37,095 nucleotides of DNA from Bacillota bacterium (GCA_003599345.1 QZJP01000050.1:1-37095); one strand, 5' to 3'; shown: positions 21,409 through 30,610, counted from the first letter of the stretch. Numbers and translations: made by a program. The notes: generated by a model not told the origin, from the letters alone.

Positions 21409-24090
21409 GTGACGCGCTTCGTGCGTCTCCTTATGGTTTTCCTCATCATTGCCGCCATCGCGTCGGCCGTCGCCGTCCGGCCGCGGCTGGTATATGACGC
21501 CGCCCAGGGAGACCGGGTGGCTCTGGCCGCGAATCTTGGAGACATCGCCATGCTCGCGGACTCCCAGGGACTGCCGGTGGCCGACGTTCTTGCCGGCCTG
21601 GCCGCGGCCGGGCTCACCTCGGTTGTCGCCGGCCCGGACTACCTTGCCGCCGTCGAAGAGGAGCGCGGCAACGTCTTCCCGGGTCCAGGCGCCCCGCCCG
21701 GAGCGGAGTGGATGCCTCTCCTACCGGGGCCGCCCGGGCAGGCGGCCGCCGACCTGACGATGCTGTTCGCGGAAGTGTCCGGCCGGGTCGCAGGGGGCGT
21801 CCTCATCGGCCCGGTCATTCTCGCGGGCCCCAACGCGCCCGGCTACCCCGACGCCCTCGAGGTCACGGCCCGGCACATTCTGGACCTGGGCCTCCGGCTG
21901 GGTCTGGTCGAGGACCCGAGCCAACTCGGCTATGTCCCGCTGCCTGGAACCGCGCGACTCGCCGAACTGACGGGATACTCGGTCGTCCGGGTCTATCGCC
22001 AGCCGGCGGCCGCCCTTTATTCGCCGGAGCGCATCACGGAGAAGACCGTGAGGTCGGTGAAGGACCGCAATCTCCGCGTGGTCTGGCTGGACCTCTTCAC
22101 CTTCCCCGGCGCGGTCCCTGCCGCGTGGACGACACACCCCGGAGGCGGGACGGGCCCACTGGCCGCAAGCCTTCACTACGTCGAGAGCGTCCGGCGGTCT
22201 CTTGAGGCTGCCGGGTTCGAGGTCGGGCGGTCGCGGGCGGGGTTCGCCGGGCCGGAGGAGTGGTCGGGTCAGGGAAGCCCGCCTGGGGCCGGCCGGCCGG
22301 CGCTCGCCGCGATAGCTCTCGGGCCGTGGGCCGCGAGCCTTCTCGGCTTCGACCTCATCGCCCGGAGGCGTCTGGCCGCGAGGGCCTGCGCCTCGGCCGC
22401 CTCCGCGGCCGTCGGGCTCGGCTTGGCCGGCGCGTTCTGGTGGGCCCTCGGTCAGGCCCCGGTCGCGTCGCGCCAGGTGATGGCCCTCTGGGCGGCCCTG
22501 GCTTATCCGAGCGCCGCGCTCCTATGGATTATCGACCATTGGAGCCGGGCGGGCCACCAATCGCCGTTCCGCTGGTCGACGGCTCTGAGCCAGGTGCTGG
22601 CCCCCGCGATGCTGTCACTCCTTGGCGGTCTCGCGGTCTCAGGACTGCTGGCCGACCCGCGTTTCGCCACTGAGATATCCTACTTCCGCGGGGTGAAGCT
22701 CTCCTATGTAGTGCCGCCGGCGGTCGCCCTGGTGGGAGGCGTGTGGCTGCTTCTGGGCCGCGTGGCGCGAGTCCCGGCGGGCGACGCCGTTCGGCGGGCC
22801 GTCCGGGAGGTGAGACGCTTCGCGGTCCGGGACGTGGAGGTCTGGCATGTCCTGGCCGGCCTGGCCGGCCTGGCGGCCGCGGTGGTCTACGTGGGTCGTT
22901 CCGGTGACCAGCCGTGGCTGCCGGTCAGCGACTTCGAGGTCACGGTCAGGGCCTGGCTGGACCGGGCCTTCTATGCTCAGCCCAGGGTGAAGGAGTTCCT
23001 GGTCGGATACCCGGCTCTCGCGATAGGGTCGTTCCTCGCGTGGGCCGGGCGCCGGGCGTGGCTGCCCTTGTGGGCGGCGGCGGGCGGGGTGGGCCTTGTC
23101 TCCATCGTCAACTCCTTCGAACATGTCCGCACACCCGTGGTCCTTACCCTAGTCCGGACTTTGAACGGCGCCTGGCTCGGTCTCTTCGTGGGCCTCGTCG
23201 GGGTGGCTGTCGCCGGACGGCTCGTGCGCCGTCCGTCCGAGGCCGGTCGAGACTCCGCAGAACCCGCGCCCGGGGGGGCGACTGGAGGCGCCGGCGCCCG
23301 GATGCCCGCGCCCCGAAGGTTAGACGTCCTCGGTACCGGATTCGACCGGGTCACCCAGGCCCAAGCCCTTCACAGGGCCATCGACCTGGTCCGGGACGCG
23401 GCCCAAGGAGGCGGGGAGGCTCGCCTGATCGTTACCCCGAACCCTGAGATGGTGGTCCAGGCGTGGAACGACGCCGGCCTCCACGCCGCGCTCGCCTCGG
23501 CCGACCTGTGCGTTCCGGATGGGATCGGAGTGGTCTGGGCGTCGGGCGTCCTCGGCCCGGCCTTGCCGGAACGCGTCGCGGGATTCGACCTCCTGACCGC
23601 GGTCTTCGCCAGGGCGGCCGAGGTGTGGGATGACGGGCGACCTCTTCGTGTTTACCTGCTCGGCGGGAAGCCGGGGGTGGCCGAGTCCGCCGCCCGGGTC
23701 ATCGAGTCCGCCTACCCGGGAGTCGCGGTCGTGGGCCTGCATCACGGCTACTTCCCCGGCGACGCGGGACCGGTCGACGCGATCCGGGACGCGGCTCCCG
23801 ATCTGCTCTGTGTCGGGATGGGGAGTCCCAGGCAGGAGTTGTGGCTCAGCCGGCACCGGCGGGCCCTCGCGGGCATGGCGGCGATAGGCGTAGGGGGCGC
23901 TCTCGACGTGCTGTCGGGGAGAGCCAGGCGGGCGCCGGCCTGGGTCCGGTCTCTCGGTCTGGAATGGCTTTACAGGATCATGTCCGAGCCGGGGGAACGT
24001 CTGGGGAGGGCCCCCGCGCTGGCCAGGTTCGCCCTGGCCGTGGCGCGAGAGGCGGCCCGCAGGCGTCTCGGCTTGGGGAGAGGCAGGTAG
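21409..24090 (+). CDS. DUF5693 membrane protein fused to a TagA/WecG-type glycosyltransferase
   Basis: 893 residues from GTG 21409, with GGGAGGA at 21397-21403; an earlier in-frame start at 21364 would overlap the upstream gene and lacks this site. Residues ~1-605 form a DUF5693 module: N-terminal anchor, extracytoplasmic domain, then about eight helices with [30 protein letters not shown] and [21 protein letters not shown] Pro/Gly/Ala linker (~606-635) leads to a complete WecG/TagA/CpsF domain (~636-880). It carries VTPNPEMV (catalytic-site Thr ~676), [13 protein letters not shown] (Asp ~704), [11 protein letters not shown] (Gln ~809) and the C-terminal [17 protein letters not shown] appendage that attaches TagA to the membrane. 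TagA adds ManNAc to lipid-linked GlcNAc, the first committed step in wall teichoic acid or secondary polymer synthesis. The fusion suggests DUF5693 acts on the same lipid-linked intermediate. Confidence 0.88.
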   Translation: MTRFVRLLMVFLIIAAIASAVAVRPRLVYDAAQGDRVALAANLGDIAMLADSQGLPVADVLAGLAAAGLTSVVAGPDYLAAVEEERGNVFPGPGAPPGAEWMPLLPGPPGQAAADLTMLFAEVSGRVAGGVLIGPVILAGPNAPGYPDALEVTARHILDLGLRLGLVEDPSQLGYVPLPGTARLAELTGYSVVRVYRQPAAALYSPERITEKTVRSVKDRNLRVVWLDLFTFPGAVPAAWTTHPGGGTGPLAASLHYVESVRRSLEAAGFEVGRSRAGFAGPEEWSGQGSPPGAGRPALAAIALGPWAASLLGFDLIARRRLAARACASAASAAVGLGLAGAFWWALGQAPVASRQVMALWAALAYPSAALLWIIDHWSRAGHQSPFRWSTALSQVLAPAMLSLLGGLAVSGLLADPRFATEISYFRGVKLSYVVPPAVALVGGVWLLLGRVARVPAGDAVRRAVREVRRFAVRDVEVWHVLAGLAGLAAAVVYVGRSGDQPWLPVSDFEVTVRAWLDRAFYAQPRVKEFLVGYPALAIGSFLAWAGRRAWLPLWAAAGGVGLVSIVNSFEHVRTPVVLTLVRTLNGAWLGLFVGLVGVAVAGRLVRRPSEAGRDSAEPAPGGATGGAGARMPAPRRLDVLGTGFDRVTQAQALHRAIDLVRDAAQGGGEARLIVTPNPEMVVQAWNDAGLHAALASADLCVPDGIGVVWASGVLGPALPERVAGFDLLTAVFARAAEVWDDGRPLRVYLLGGKPGVAESAARVIESAYPGVAVVGLHHGYFPGDAGPVDAIRDAAPDLLCVGMGSPRQELWLSRHRRALAGMAAIGVGGALDVLSGRARRAPAWVRSLGLEWLYRIMSEPGERLGRAPALARFALAVAREAARRRLGLGRGR

Positions 24091-24098
24091 GCATCGGC

Positions 24099-24992
24099 AT
24101 GTCTACGGCATCCGTGGACGCGCTCCAACGCACCGCGGCCATCGTCAGGCGCCGGATAGTCGAGATGATAGGGCGGGCGGGCTCCGGGCATCCCGGCGGG
24201 TCGCTGTCGGCGGCCGATATCCTGACCGCTCTCTACTTCCATGTCCTGCGTCTGGACCCGGAGAACCCCGGGTGGCCCGAGCGCGACAGATTCGTCCTGT
24301 CCAAAGGCCATGCGGCCCCGGCTCTCTATGCGGCTTTGGCCGAGCGTGGGTTTTTCCCGGTCTCCGAACTCGACCGGCTGCGCCGCCTGGGCTCTCCGCT
24401 CCAGGGCCATCCGGACATGAAGAGCCTGCCGGGGGTCGAGGCGTCCACGGGCTCACTCGGCCAGGGGTTGTCGTTCGCCGTGGGCCTGGCTCTGGCCGCG
24501 AGGCTCGACAAAGCTTCCTGGCGGGTCTACGTGATGCTCGGTGACGGGGAGATTCAGGAGGGCCAGGTGTGGGAAGCCGCCATGGCCGCGAGCCACCACG
24601 GTCTCGACAACCTGACGGCGTATCTCGACTACAACGGCCTTCAGATAGACGGGCCTGTCGAGGAGGTCATGTCCATCTCTCCGGTAGCCGACAAGTGGCG
24701 CGCGTTCGGCTGGAACGTGATTGAAGTCGACGGGCACGACATCTCGGCCATCCTCCGCGCGACCCGGGACGCCCGGGAGACCAAGGGACGACCTACCATC
24801 ATCGTCGCCAGGACCGTCAAGGGCCGCGGCGTGAGCTTTATGGAGGGTAAGCACGGATGGCACGGGAAGGCCCCGAACGAGGAGCAGCTCAAGCAAGCCC
24901 TCGAGGAGTTGGACGGCCTGGCTTCGGCCCTCGCGGCAGAGGACGGAAGACCGGGCGCGGCCGGTGAGGACGGGGAGGGCACATCCGGATGA
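24099..24992 (+). CDS. Transketolase, N-terminal (thiamine diphosphate binding) subunit
   Basis: 297 residues from ATG 24099; the longer upstream frame overlaps the preceding gene and is not needed. It contains [14 protein letters not shown] near the N-terminus, [32 protein letters not shown], and the thiamine-diphosphate/Mg motif [14 protein letters not shown]...YNGLQIDG (the GDG and N ends of the motif). Together with the next gene it makes a complete transketolase, which transfers two-carbon ketol units in the non-oxidative pentose phosphate pathway. The split N/C arrangement is common in Bacillota and archaea. The C-terminal ~25 residues are acidic and Gly-rich. Its stop overlaps the next start (ATGA), consistent with stoichiometric translation. 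Confidence 0.94.
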   Translation: MSTASVDALQRTAAIVRRRIVEMIGRAGSGHPGGSLSAADILTALYFHVLRLDPENPGWPERDRFVLSKGHAAPALYAALAERGFFPVSELDRLRRLGSPLQGHPDMKSLPGVEASTGSLGQGLSFAVGLALAARLDKASWRVYVMLGDGEIQEGQVWEAAMAASHHGLDNLTAYLDYNGLQIDGPVEEVMSISPVADKWRAFGWNVIEVDGHDISAILRATRDARETKGRPTIIVARTVKGRGVSFMEGKHGWHGKAPNEEQLKQALEELDGLASALAAEDGRPGAAGEDGEGTSG

Positions 24993-25951
24993 CGAACCCT
25001 ACGGAGCCCAAGAAGGTCGCTACCCGCGAAGCCTACGGCGAGGCTCTTGTCGAGGCGGGCGGGGCGCGCCCCGACATCGTGGTCCTCGACGCCGACCTGT
25101 CGGCGTCCACGCGGACCCAGCTCTTCGCCGAGAAGTACCCCGACCGGTTCTTCAACATGGGCATCGCGGAAGCGAACATGATCGGGGTCGCCGCCGGCCT
25201 TGCCGCCGCGGGCAAGATACCGTTCGCCAGCACCTTCGCCGTGTTCGCCCCCGGTCGGGTCTACGACCAGATACGGCTGTCCGTGGCCTACCCCAGGCTC
25301 GGTGTGAAGATAGCCTCTACTCACGCCGGCCTGACGGTCGGAGAGGACGGGGCTAGTCACCAGTCCCTCGAGGACCTGGCCCTGGCCCGCGTGCTCCCGA
25401 ACATGACCGTGATTGTCCCCGCGGACGGGGCCGAGACCAGGGCCGCGGTGTTCGCGGCCATAGAGCATGAGGGTCCGGTCTACCTCAGACTCGGGAGGGT
25501 CCCGGTCCCCGCCATATACCCGCCGGACAAGCGGTTCACCGTGGGGCGCTACGACATGCTCAAGGAAGGCCGAGACGTCGCACTGGTGGCATGTGGGTTG
25601 ATGGTCGAAGTCTGTCTCCAGGCGGCGGTCACTCTCGCCGCTGAAGACATCCTCGCCGGAGTGGTGAACGCCTCGACCGTGAAGCCCCTGGACGAAGAGA
25701 CCCTCACCTACGTCGCCTCGCGCGCGGGCGCCGTGGTCACGGCCGAGGAACACAGTGTCCTCGGCGGACTGGGCGGGGCCGTGACGGAGTTCTTGTCCGG
25801 GATTCATCCGGTGCCGGTCGTGCGCGTGGGAGTGGACGACCGGTTCGGGCAGTCGGGACGGCCGGGCGAGCTGTTGGAGGCCTACGGCCTGACGGCCTCG
25901 CGCGTGGCCGACGCCGCGCGGAAGGCGGTGGCCCTCAAGAAGGGGAGGTAG
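24989..25951 (+). CDS. Transketolase, C-terminal subunit
   Basis: 320 residues from ATG 24989, overlapping the N-terminal subunit stop by 4 bp. It carries the transketolase pyrimidine-binding domain (about 8-175), with [39 protein letters not shown], in which the glutamate of GIAEANM activates the cofactor. The C-terminal domain (about 190-310) follows, with [33 protein letters not shown] and [16 protein letters not shown]. Active sites form between the two subunits. The length is usual for stand-alone C-terminal subunits. A 407-bp non-coding region follows, so the operon probably ends here. Confidence 0.94.
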   Translation: MTNPTEPKKVATREAYGEALVEAGGARPDIVVLDADLSASTRTQLFAEKYPDRFFNMGIAEANMIGVAAGLAAAGKIPFASTFAVFAPGRVYDQIRLSVAYPRLGVKIASTHAGLTVGEDGASHQSLEDLALARVLPNMTVIVPADGAETRAAVFAAIEHEGPVYLRLGRVPVPAIYPPDKRFTVGRYDMLKEGRDVALVACGLMVEVCLQAAVTLAAEDILAGVVNASTVKPLDEETLTYVASRAGAVVTAEEHSVLGGLGGAVTEFLSGIHPVPVVRVGVDDRFGQSGRPGELLEAYGLTASRVADAARKAVALKKGR

Positions 25952-26358
25952 AAGAAAGCAAGGATCCCGGGGGCACCTCCGGCCTGCCGGGCCTCCCGGG
26001 TGGTTCCTCTTGCTCCTCCCGGTCCGTGGCGTGACTAGCCCACGCTTGTGGGCGAGGAATCGCCACCATTCGCTGAATGTCGATTTCCCTTCCCCTCCTC
26101 TGCAAAACCTCCGACAGAATCCGTGGATGCAAAAGGATATTGCCCAAACCTGTCGAACCACGGCCCCAGACAAAGAGCCGCGTTACATAACTCCGCAAGC
26201 GGCCTCTTCGGACACTCTCTGCTGCGCATCGGGGGAGCACTCGACAACTGGGGCGTCTGTGATGTTCGATTCCCTTTCCGGCGCTCGCCAAGGTCTGCTG
26301 ACGGTCGCCGGGGGCAACCGCCCGCCCCGGGTTTTCGCACGCAGGGAGGCCATGTCCC
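25952..26358. other. 407-bp intergenic region upstream of ftsE
   Basis: No credible gene: the three short ORFs here show no ribosome binding site, no family and no coding-like bias. Contents are a GC-rich palindromic stretch just after the transketolase stop (about 25967-26005, possible terminator); a perfect hairpin GCCCAC-GCTT-GTGGGC (26038-26053); two imperfect direct copies of CGATTTCCCTTCC / CGATTCCCTTTCC (near 26080 and 26264); and a hairpin AGAGCCGC/GCGGCCTCT (26174-26181 with 26199-26207, one bulge). Base composition is noticeably less GC-rich between about 26055 and 26200. The promoter of the ftsE operon should lie here, but I could not fix it. Confidence 0.4.
26038..26053 (+). terminator. 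Perfect 6-bp hairpin with tetraloop downstream of the transketolase operon
   Basis: GCCCAC (26038-26043), loop GCTT, GTGGGC (26048-26053). There is no T-tract, so it is either a terminator of the GC-rich, U-poor kind or a structural element of the ftsE leader. Confidence 0.3.
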
Positions 26359-27093
26359 TTGATTGAGTTCTACGAGGTCTCTAAGACTTACCTGAACGGC
26401 GTCACCGCCCTCCGGGACGTCACTATAACCATAGCCAAGGGCGAGTTCGTCTTCGTCGTCGGCCTCAGCGGGGCCGGGAAGTCCACGCTGGCCCGCCTCG
26501 TCTACCGCGAGGAGCTCCCCACGAAAGGCTATGTCTTCGTCAACGGCGTCAACCTCGCCAGGCTCAAGCCGCGCGCCGTGCCCTACCTCAGGCGAAACAT
26601 AGGGGTGGTGTTTCAGGACTTCAAGCTCCTCCCGCGCAAGACCGCCTATGAGAACGTCGCCTTTGCCCTGCGGGTGACCGGCGCGTCTCCTCGGGAGATA
26701 GCCCGCCGGGTCCCCGCGTGTTTGGAGCTGGTGGGCCTCGGCGGAAAGGGTGACGCCTATCCGGACGAACTGTCCGGAGGCGAGCAACAACGGACCGCCC
26801 TGGCGCGGGCCATCGCCAACCATCCGCTGGTCCTCGTCGCGGACGAACCTACGGGCAACCTCGACCCGACCACCTCCTGGGATATCGTACGGCTTCTCCT
26901 GGAGGTCAACCAGCGAGGGACCACCGTTCTCATGGCCACGCACGCCAAACACATAGTCGACGCGGTCCGCCGGCGAGTCATCACCCTGGACAAGGGCCTG
27001 GTTGTCAGCGATAAGCTGCGGGGCGGCTACGGAGATGGAGGGGAGAGAGCATGGGCGCAGGGTCTTTCCGCGTCATTGTCGGCGAGGCCCTGA
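26359..27093 (+). CDS. ftsE: Cell division ATP-binding protein FtsE
   Basis: 244 residues from TTG 26359, with GGGAGG (26344-26349) at 9-nt spacing; the nearby ATG 26352 is out of frame and stops after four codons. All ABC motifs are present: Walker A GLSGAGKST (~35-43), Q-loop VVFQDFKLLPRKTAYENV, signature LSGGEQQRTALARA (~139-152), Walker B LVLVADEPTGNLD and H-loop MATHAKHIV. FtsE with FtsX forms a transporter-like complex that does not transport but uses ATP to activate septal or sidewall peptidoglycan hydrolases. The C-terminus is slightly longer than usual and overlaps ftsX by 43 bp. The M23 hydrolase two genes downstream is the likely partner. Confidence 0.95.
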   Translation: MIEFYEVSKTYLNGVTALRDVTITIAKGEFVFVVGLSGAGKSTLARLVYREELPTKGYVFVNGVNLARLKPRAVPYLRRNIGVVFQDFKLLPRKTAYENVAFALRVTGASPREIARRVPACLELVGLGGKGDAYPDELSGGEQQRTALARAIANHPLVLVADEPTGNLDPTTSWDIVRLLLEVNQRGTTVLMATHAKHIVDAVRRRVITLDKGLVVSDKLRGGYGDGGERAWAQGLSASLSARP

Positions 27094-27938
27094 CAGGGAT
27101 CCGCCGCAACGGCCTGATGAGCGTGGTCTCGTCGACCACGGTGGCCGTGTCCTTGTTCGTCCTTGCCGTCTTCCTCCTGGTGGGCCTGAACGTCGACCAC
27201 ATGGCTCGCGTGATCGAATCCGGGCTCGAAGTCAGGCTCTACCTGGCTGAGGATTTGGAGCCGGTCGACGTCGAGGTCCTCAAGATCCAGGTGGCGGCCC
27301 TGGACGGGGTGACCGATGTGACCTACGTGTCCGCCGAGGAGGCCTTGGAGACCTTACGTCAACAGCTGGGGGAGGACGCCGAGCTCCTCGAAGGGGTCGA
27401 GGAGATGAATCCCCTCAGCGACTCCCTCCGGGTGTCCACCAAGGGACCCGCGTGGGTGGACGCGGTCGCGGCCAGCGCGGGCAGGCTTCCAGGGGTCGCG
27501 GACGTCGGCTACACGCACGACCTCGCCCAACGTCTTCTGAAACTGACCACGTCGGTGCGGGTCGGGGGCCTAGTCCTGGTCGGTTTGATGGTCCTAGCGA
27601 CCATCCTGGTCATCTCCAACACGGTGCGGCTGACCATCCTGGCCCGGGGCGAGGAAGTCTACATAATGAAGCTCGTCGGCGCCACCAACTGGCTCATCAG
27701 GTGGCCGTTCCTGTTCGAGGGCCTGTTCTTCGGGCTGGCGGGCGCCCTCCTGGCGAGCCTGGCCGCCTGGCAGGCCTACTACTGGGCCGTCAACGGCATC
27801 TACACCACTATCTCCTTCATCCCCGTCCTTCCCGTCTACCCGCTCGCCTGGCGGCTCGGGCTGGTGCTCCTCGCCCTCGGCGCGACGATAGGCGCGCTGG
27901 GTAGCTCCATATCTCTCAGGAGGTTCCTGCGGGTATGA
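27051..27938 (+). CDS. ftsX: Cell division membrane protein FtsX
   Basis: 295 residues from ATG 27051 with GGAGGGGAGAG immediately upstream, inside the end of ftsE. Topology is typical FtsX: one N-terminal helix (LMSVVSSTTVAVSLFVLAVFLLVG, about 23-46), an extracytoplasmic domain (about 50-165) with VRLYLAEDLEPVDVEVLKIQV and MNPLSDSLRV, then three C-terminal helices (about 174-196, 222-245, 262-285), with the conserved NTVRLTILARGEEVYIMKLVGA in the cytoplasmic loop. The extracytoplasmic domain contacts the coiled coil of EnvC or CwlO-type hydrolases. The stop overlaps the start of the M23 peptidase gene (ATGA), which supports FtsE, FtsX and the hydrolase acting as one unit. Confidence 0.95.
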   Translation: MGAGSFRVIVGEALTGIRRNGLMSVVSSTTVAVSLFVLAVFLLVGLNVDHMARVIESGLEVRLYLAEDLEPVDVEVLKIQVAALDGVTDVTYVSAEEALETLRQQLGEDAELLEGVEEMNPLSDSLRVSTKGPAWVDAVAASAGRLPGVADVGYTHDLAQRLLKLTTSVRVGGLVLVGLMVLATILVISNTVRLTILARGEEVYIMKLVGATNWLIRWPFLFEGLFFGLAGALLASLAAWQAYYWAVNGIYTTISFIPVLPVYPLAWRLGLVLLALGATIGALGSSISLRRFLRV

Positions 27939-29149
27939 GTCGCCGTGTCGACCCGAAGCGCTCCTTTAGGTTTCTGGTCAGAGTCCTGGCCGCGGTGTGC
28001 GTGGCGGCCGTGCTCCTCGGGGGCCCGAGCCTGGGGCCCGCGGGGTATTCACTTGTAGGCGGCGGCCTAGCCCGGGCTGACGAGTTGGAGGACGCCCAGA
28101 AAGAACTCGACCGCATTCAGAAGACCATCGAGGAGAAACAGGCGGAGATCAGGCAGCTCGAGTCCCAGAGGAACACCGTCATCCGCGACCTGAACCGGAT
28201 CGAGCGCGAACTCGAGGGCCTGCAAGCCGAGCTATCGACCTTGCGGCGGGAGCTCCACGCGTGTGAAGCGAGCATAGCCGCAACGGAGGTCGAGATAGCT
28301 GACGCCGAGGGCCGGCTCGAAGTGAGAACCGAGCTCATGGGAACCCGCATCCGGGCCATGAGCGAGGTCGGTTACGTCAACTACCTCGAGGTTCTTCTTG
28401 GGTCCCGGAGCTTCAGTGACTTTGTTGCCCGCTTCGAACTCCTGCGGCAGATCCTGTCCGCCGACGTGAAGCTCTTCCGAGAGGTCAAGGAAGAGAAGCG
28501 GCAACTGGAGGCCAAGAAGGCCTACCTCGAGGAGCAGCGCGCGAACCTGACGCAGATCAAGACGAGCACCGTGGCCCGGAAGGCCGCCGTGGAGCAGAGG
28601 CAATTGGAGAAGCAGCGGCTCCAGCGCCGGCTGCAGAACGACATCGAGGCCACGAAAGAAGCTGTCGAGGAACTCGAGCGCCTGTCGAAAGAACTTGAGC
28701 GAATCATCTTTGAGATACAGCGCGCCCGGGGGTTGCCCGGCGGCAAGCCGGTCTTCCAGTGGCCCGTCGGTTCGAGCTACCCGATAACCTCGCGGTTCGG
28801 TATGAGATACCACCCGATTCTGAAGGTCAACAAGATGCATACCGGGATAGACATAGGCGCGCCGCTCGGCACCACGGTGAGGGCCGCCGCTTCCGGGTGG
28901 GTCATCGTGGCGGACTGGACGGGCGGCTACGGTAAGTGCGTCATCATCGACCACGGCGGTTACTGGTCGTCGCTCTACGCTCATCTTAACAGGATATCCG
29001 TAGGCCTCAACACCTACGTATCACAGGGCGACCCCATCGGCGAGGTCGGCTCCACGGGCTACAGCACCGGTCCACACCTTCACTTCGAGATTCGCGACGA
29101 AGGCACGCCGGTGGACCCGTTGCGCGGCGACCTCCTGCCCCCGAAGTAG
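27935..29149 (+). CDS. EnvC-like coiled-coil murein hydrolase, M23 peptidase
   Basis: 404 residues from ATG 27935, overlapping ftsX. The N-terminus has a signal peptide (about 10-48, ending ARA before DELEDAQ). Two long coiled-coil segments (about 49-140 and 170-265) flank a short hinge with YVNYLEVLLGSRSFSDFVAR, the arrangement by which FtsX-controlled hydrolases are held inactive. The C-terminal LytM/M23 domain (about 280-395) keeps the zinc ligands H302 and D306 (MHTGID) and H383 (HLH, 381-383), with H350 in YAHL. Unlike Escherichia coli EnvC, whose LytM domain is degenerate, this one should therefore be an active DD- or endopeptidase. Placement immediately after ftsEX strongly suggests it is their effector. 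Confidence 0.93.
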   Translation: MSRRVDPKRSFRFLVRVLAAVCVAAVLLGGPSLGPAGYSLVGGGLARADELEDAQKELDRIQKTIEEKQAEIRQLESQRNTVIRDLNRIERELEGLQAELSTLRRELHACEASIAATEVEIADAEGRLEVRTELMGTRIRAMSEVGYVNYLEVLLGSRSFSDFVARFELLRQILSADVKLFREVKEEKRQLEAKKAYLEEQRANLTQIKTSTVARKAAVEQRQLEKQRLQRRLQNDIEATKEAVEELERLSKELERIIFEIQRARGLPGGKPVFQWPVGSSYPITSRFGMRYHPILKVNKMHTGIDIGAPLGTTVRAAASGWVIVADWTGGYGKCVIIDHGGYWSSLYAHLNRISVGLNTYVSQGDPIGEVGSTGYSTGPHLHFEIRDEGTPVDPLRGDLLPPK

Positions 29150-29185
29150 GTCGATTCCTGCCCCGCGGGCTGGCTACCTGTGAGG

Positions 29186-29214
29186 CCCCGTGGAGGACGA
29201 GTCCTTCCGCGGGG
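29186..29214 (+). terminator. GC-rich hairpin after the ftsEX-M23 operon
   Basis: CCCCGTGGAGGA (29186-29197) pairs with TCCTTCCGCGGGG (29202-29214) with one bulge and one mismatch around a CGAG tetraloop. The stem is stable but the following AGCGCTGTCTTC is not T-rich, so termination may be incomplete or factor-assisted. Confidence 0.4.
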
Positions 29215-29265
29215 AGCGCTGTCTTCGGTTCGGCCCCCTACCTGTGCTCACGCCGGGGCGTACTG

Positions 29266-29271
29266 TATAAT
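29266..29271 (+). promoter_or_regulatory. Perfect -10 box (TATAAT) upstream of ctpA
   Basis: TATAAT preceded by ACTG. No good -35 hexamer is found 16-18 bp upstream (best is TGTGCT at 29243), so activation by another factor is possible. Predicted start of transcription is about 29278, about 90 nt before the ctpA start codon. Confidence 0.5.
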
Positions 29272-29273
29272 CT

Positions 29274-29303
29274 AAAACGGCCATCCCAAAGCAGCCCCGT
29301 TTT
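29274..29303 (+). promoter_or_regulatory. Inverted repeat at the ctpA transcription start
   Basis: AAAACGG (29274-29280) and CCGTTTT (29297-29303) are perfect complements around a 16-nt spacer, beginning three bases after the -10 box. Position and symmetry fit an operator or a 5' stem-loop; which of the two cannot be decided from sequence. Confidence 0.4.
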
Positions 29304-29366
29304 CGGCACACGCTTTCACGCCTCTATACCACGGCTCTTGTGACCGGGCATAAGGGGGATTTCTTC

Positions 29367-30608
29367 TTGAGACGACGTTTGATTTTGACCACTATCGTGC
29401 TCGTACTGGTCACGAATCTCGCCACCTACTCCCTGGCCACCGGAACCATCCCGTGGACCGGTATCCGCTGGGGGACAGGTCAGTTCAACGTCGGGACCCT
29501 ACAGGACTCGGCCAGACTGCGCGACGTTTACCAGCTCCTCCTTACGAGGTACATCGAGCCGGTTGACGGCCATGACCTCATCGAAGGGGCTCTGAAGGGC
29601 ATGGCCGAGGCGGTGGGCGACCCTTATACGTTCTACATGGACCCCCAGGCCTATGAGGAGTGGGACATCACCCTCGTGGGCGAGTACGTGGGCGTCGGCA
29701 TGGTCGTCGAGCAGATAGGCGACTACGTGACGGTCGTGTCCCCCATGCGCGGAAGCCCGGCTGAGAGGGCCGGCCTGAGGCCCAAAGACCGCATCGTGGC
29801 GGTGGACGGTAAGGACGTGACCAGGGTCCCGTCGGAGATCGTGGCCGCCCTCATCCGCGGCGAGAAGGGCACCCAGGTGACCCTGACCATCGCCCGCGGC
29901 CCGGAGGAGGATGAGGAGCGCTTCGACGTCACCCTGACCCGCGAGTTGATAATCCTCGAAAGCGCCCGTTCGGTGATGCTGTATCCGTCTGAGGGCATCG
30001 GCTACCTGCAGATAACCGACTTCAGCCGGAAGACGGTGGAGCAGTTTGATGCCGCCCTGGCCGACTTGCGGAGCAGAGGGCTGAAGGCGCTCGTTCTCGA
30101 CCTGCGCAACAACGGGGGCGGCTTGCTCGACGTCTGTACGACGCTGGCCGGTAACTTCGTCGGCGAGGGGGTCATCCTGCAGCGTATCGGGCGCGACGGA
30201 AACCCCAACGTCGTCAGCGGTTCGGGCAAGGAGCCGCTGGGCGTGCCCCTGGTCGTCCTGGTCAACGAGGGAAGCGCCAGCGCCTCCGAGATTCTGGCCG
30301 GAGCCATCCAAGACAACGGTGTGGGGACGCTCGTGGGCACGGTGACGTTCGGGAAGGGGCTCATCATGACCCCGTACGAACTGGGAGGCGGCTCGGTCCT
30401 GACGGTAACGACGGAGCGGTGGCTGACGCCCAACGGCGAGCATATCACGAACAAAGGCATAACACCCGACGTAGTCGTAGAGCTTCCTGAGGTCGGTCTG
30501 GACGAAGAGCCATTGAGCTGGGACGATCCGGATGACCCGCGTGACACCCAGCTCCGCCGCGCCCTCGAAATCCTCCGGGACGCGCTGGCGCAGGGGAACG
30601 AGGGCTGA
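29367..30608 (+). CDS. ctpA: S41 family C-terminal processing protease CtpA/CtpB
   Basis: I choose TTG 29367, with AAGGGGGA 7 nt upstream, over GTG 29340, which has no such site; the product is then 413 residues and opens MRRRLILTTIVLVLVTN, a clean signal/anchor helix. A PDZ domain (about 100-185, with SPAERAGLRPKDRIVAVDG) precedes the S41 protease domain (about 200-385). The catalytic serine lies in GSASASEI (about 302-309) and the lysine in FGKG (about 330). These extracytoplasmic Ser/Lys proteases cleave C-terminal regions of envelope proteins; Bacillus subtilis CtpB processes SpoIVFA in sporulation. The PDZ domain normally gates activity through substrate C-termini. The MinJ-like gene follows after 2 bp, as in the ctpB-minJ pair of B. 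subtilis. Confidence 0.93.
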   Translation: MRRRLILTTIVLVLVTNLATYSLATGTIPWTGIRWGTGQFNVGTLQDSARLRDVYQLLLTRYIEPVDGHDLIEGALKGMAEAVGDPYTFYMDPQAYEEWDITLVGEYVGVGMVVEQIGDYVTVVSPMRGSPAERAGLRPKDRIVAVDGKDVTRVPSEIVAALIRGEKGTQVTLTIARGPEEDEERFDVTLTRELIILESARSVMLYPSEGIGYLQITDFSRKTVEQFDAALADLRSRGLKALVLDLRNNGGGLLDVCTTLAGNFVGEGVILQRIGRDGNPNVVSGSGKEPLGVPLVVLVNEGSASASEILAGAIQDNGVGTLVGTVTFGKGLIMTPYELGGGSVLTVTTERWLTPNGEHITNKGITPDVVVELPEVGLDEEPLSWDDPDDPRDTQLRRALEILRDALAQGNEG

Positions 30609-30610
30609 TA

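Noticed and set aside
23841-24098. Longer N-terminus for the transketolase N subunit
   Set aside because: It would overlap the TagA domain by about 250 bp in another frame; the family begins near ATG 24099.
24641-26173. 510-codon minus-strand open frame across the transketolase genes
   Set aside because: Antisense shadow; both sense genes have intact family motifs.
26255-26285. tmRNA or tRNA T-loop suggested by GTTCGATTCC
   Set aside because: The flanking bases cannot form the 5-bp T stem and no acceptor stem or CCA end is present.
26010-26366. Short plus-strand ORFs of 118 and 104 codons before ftsE
   Set aside because: They overlap each other in different frames, lack ribosome binding sites, and have compositions typical of non-coding sequence.
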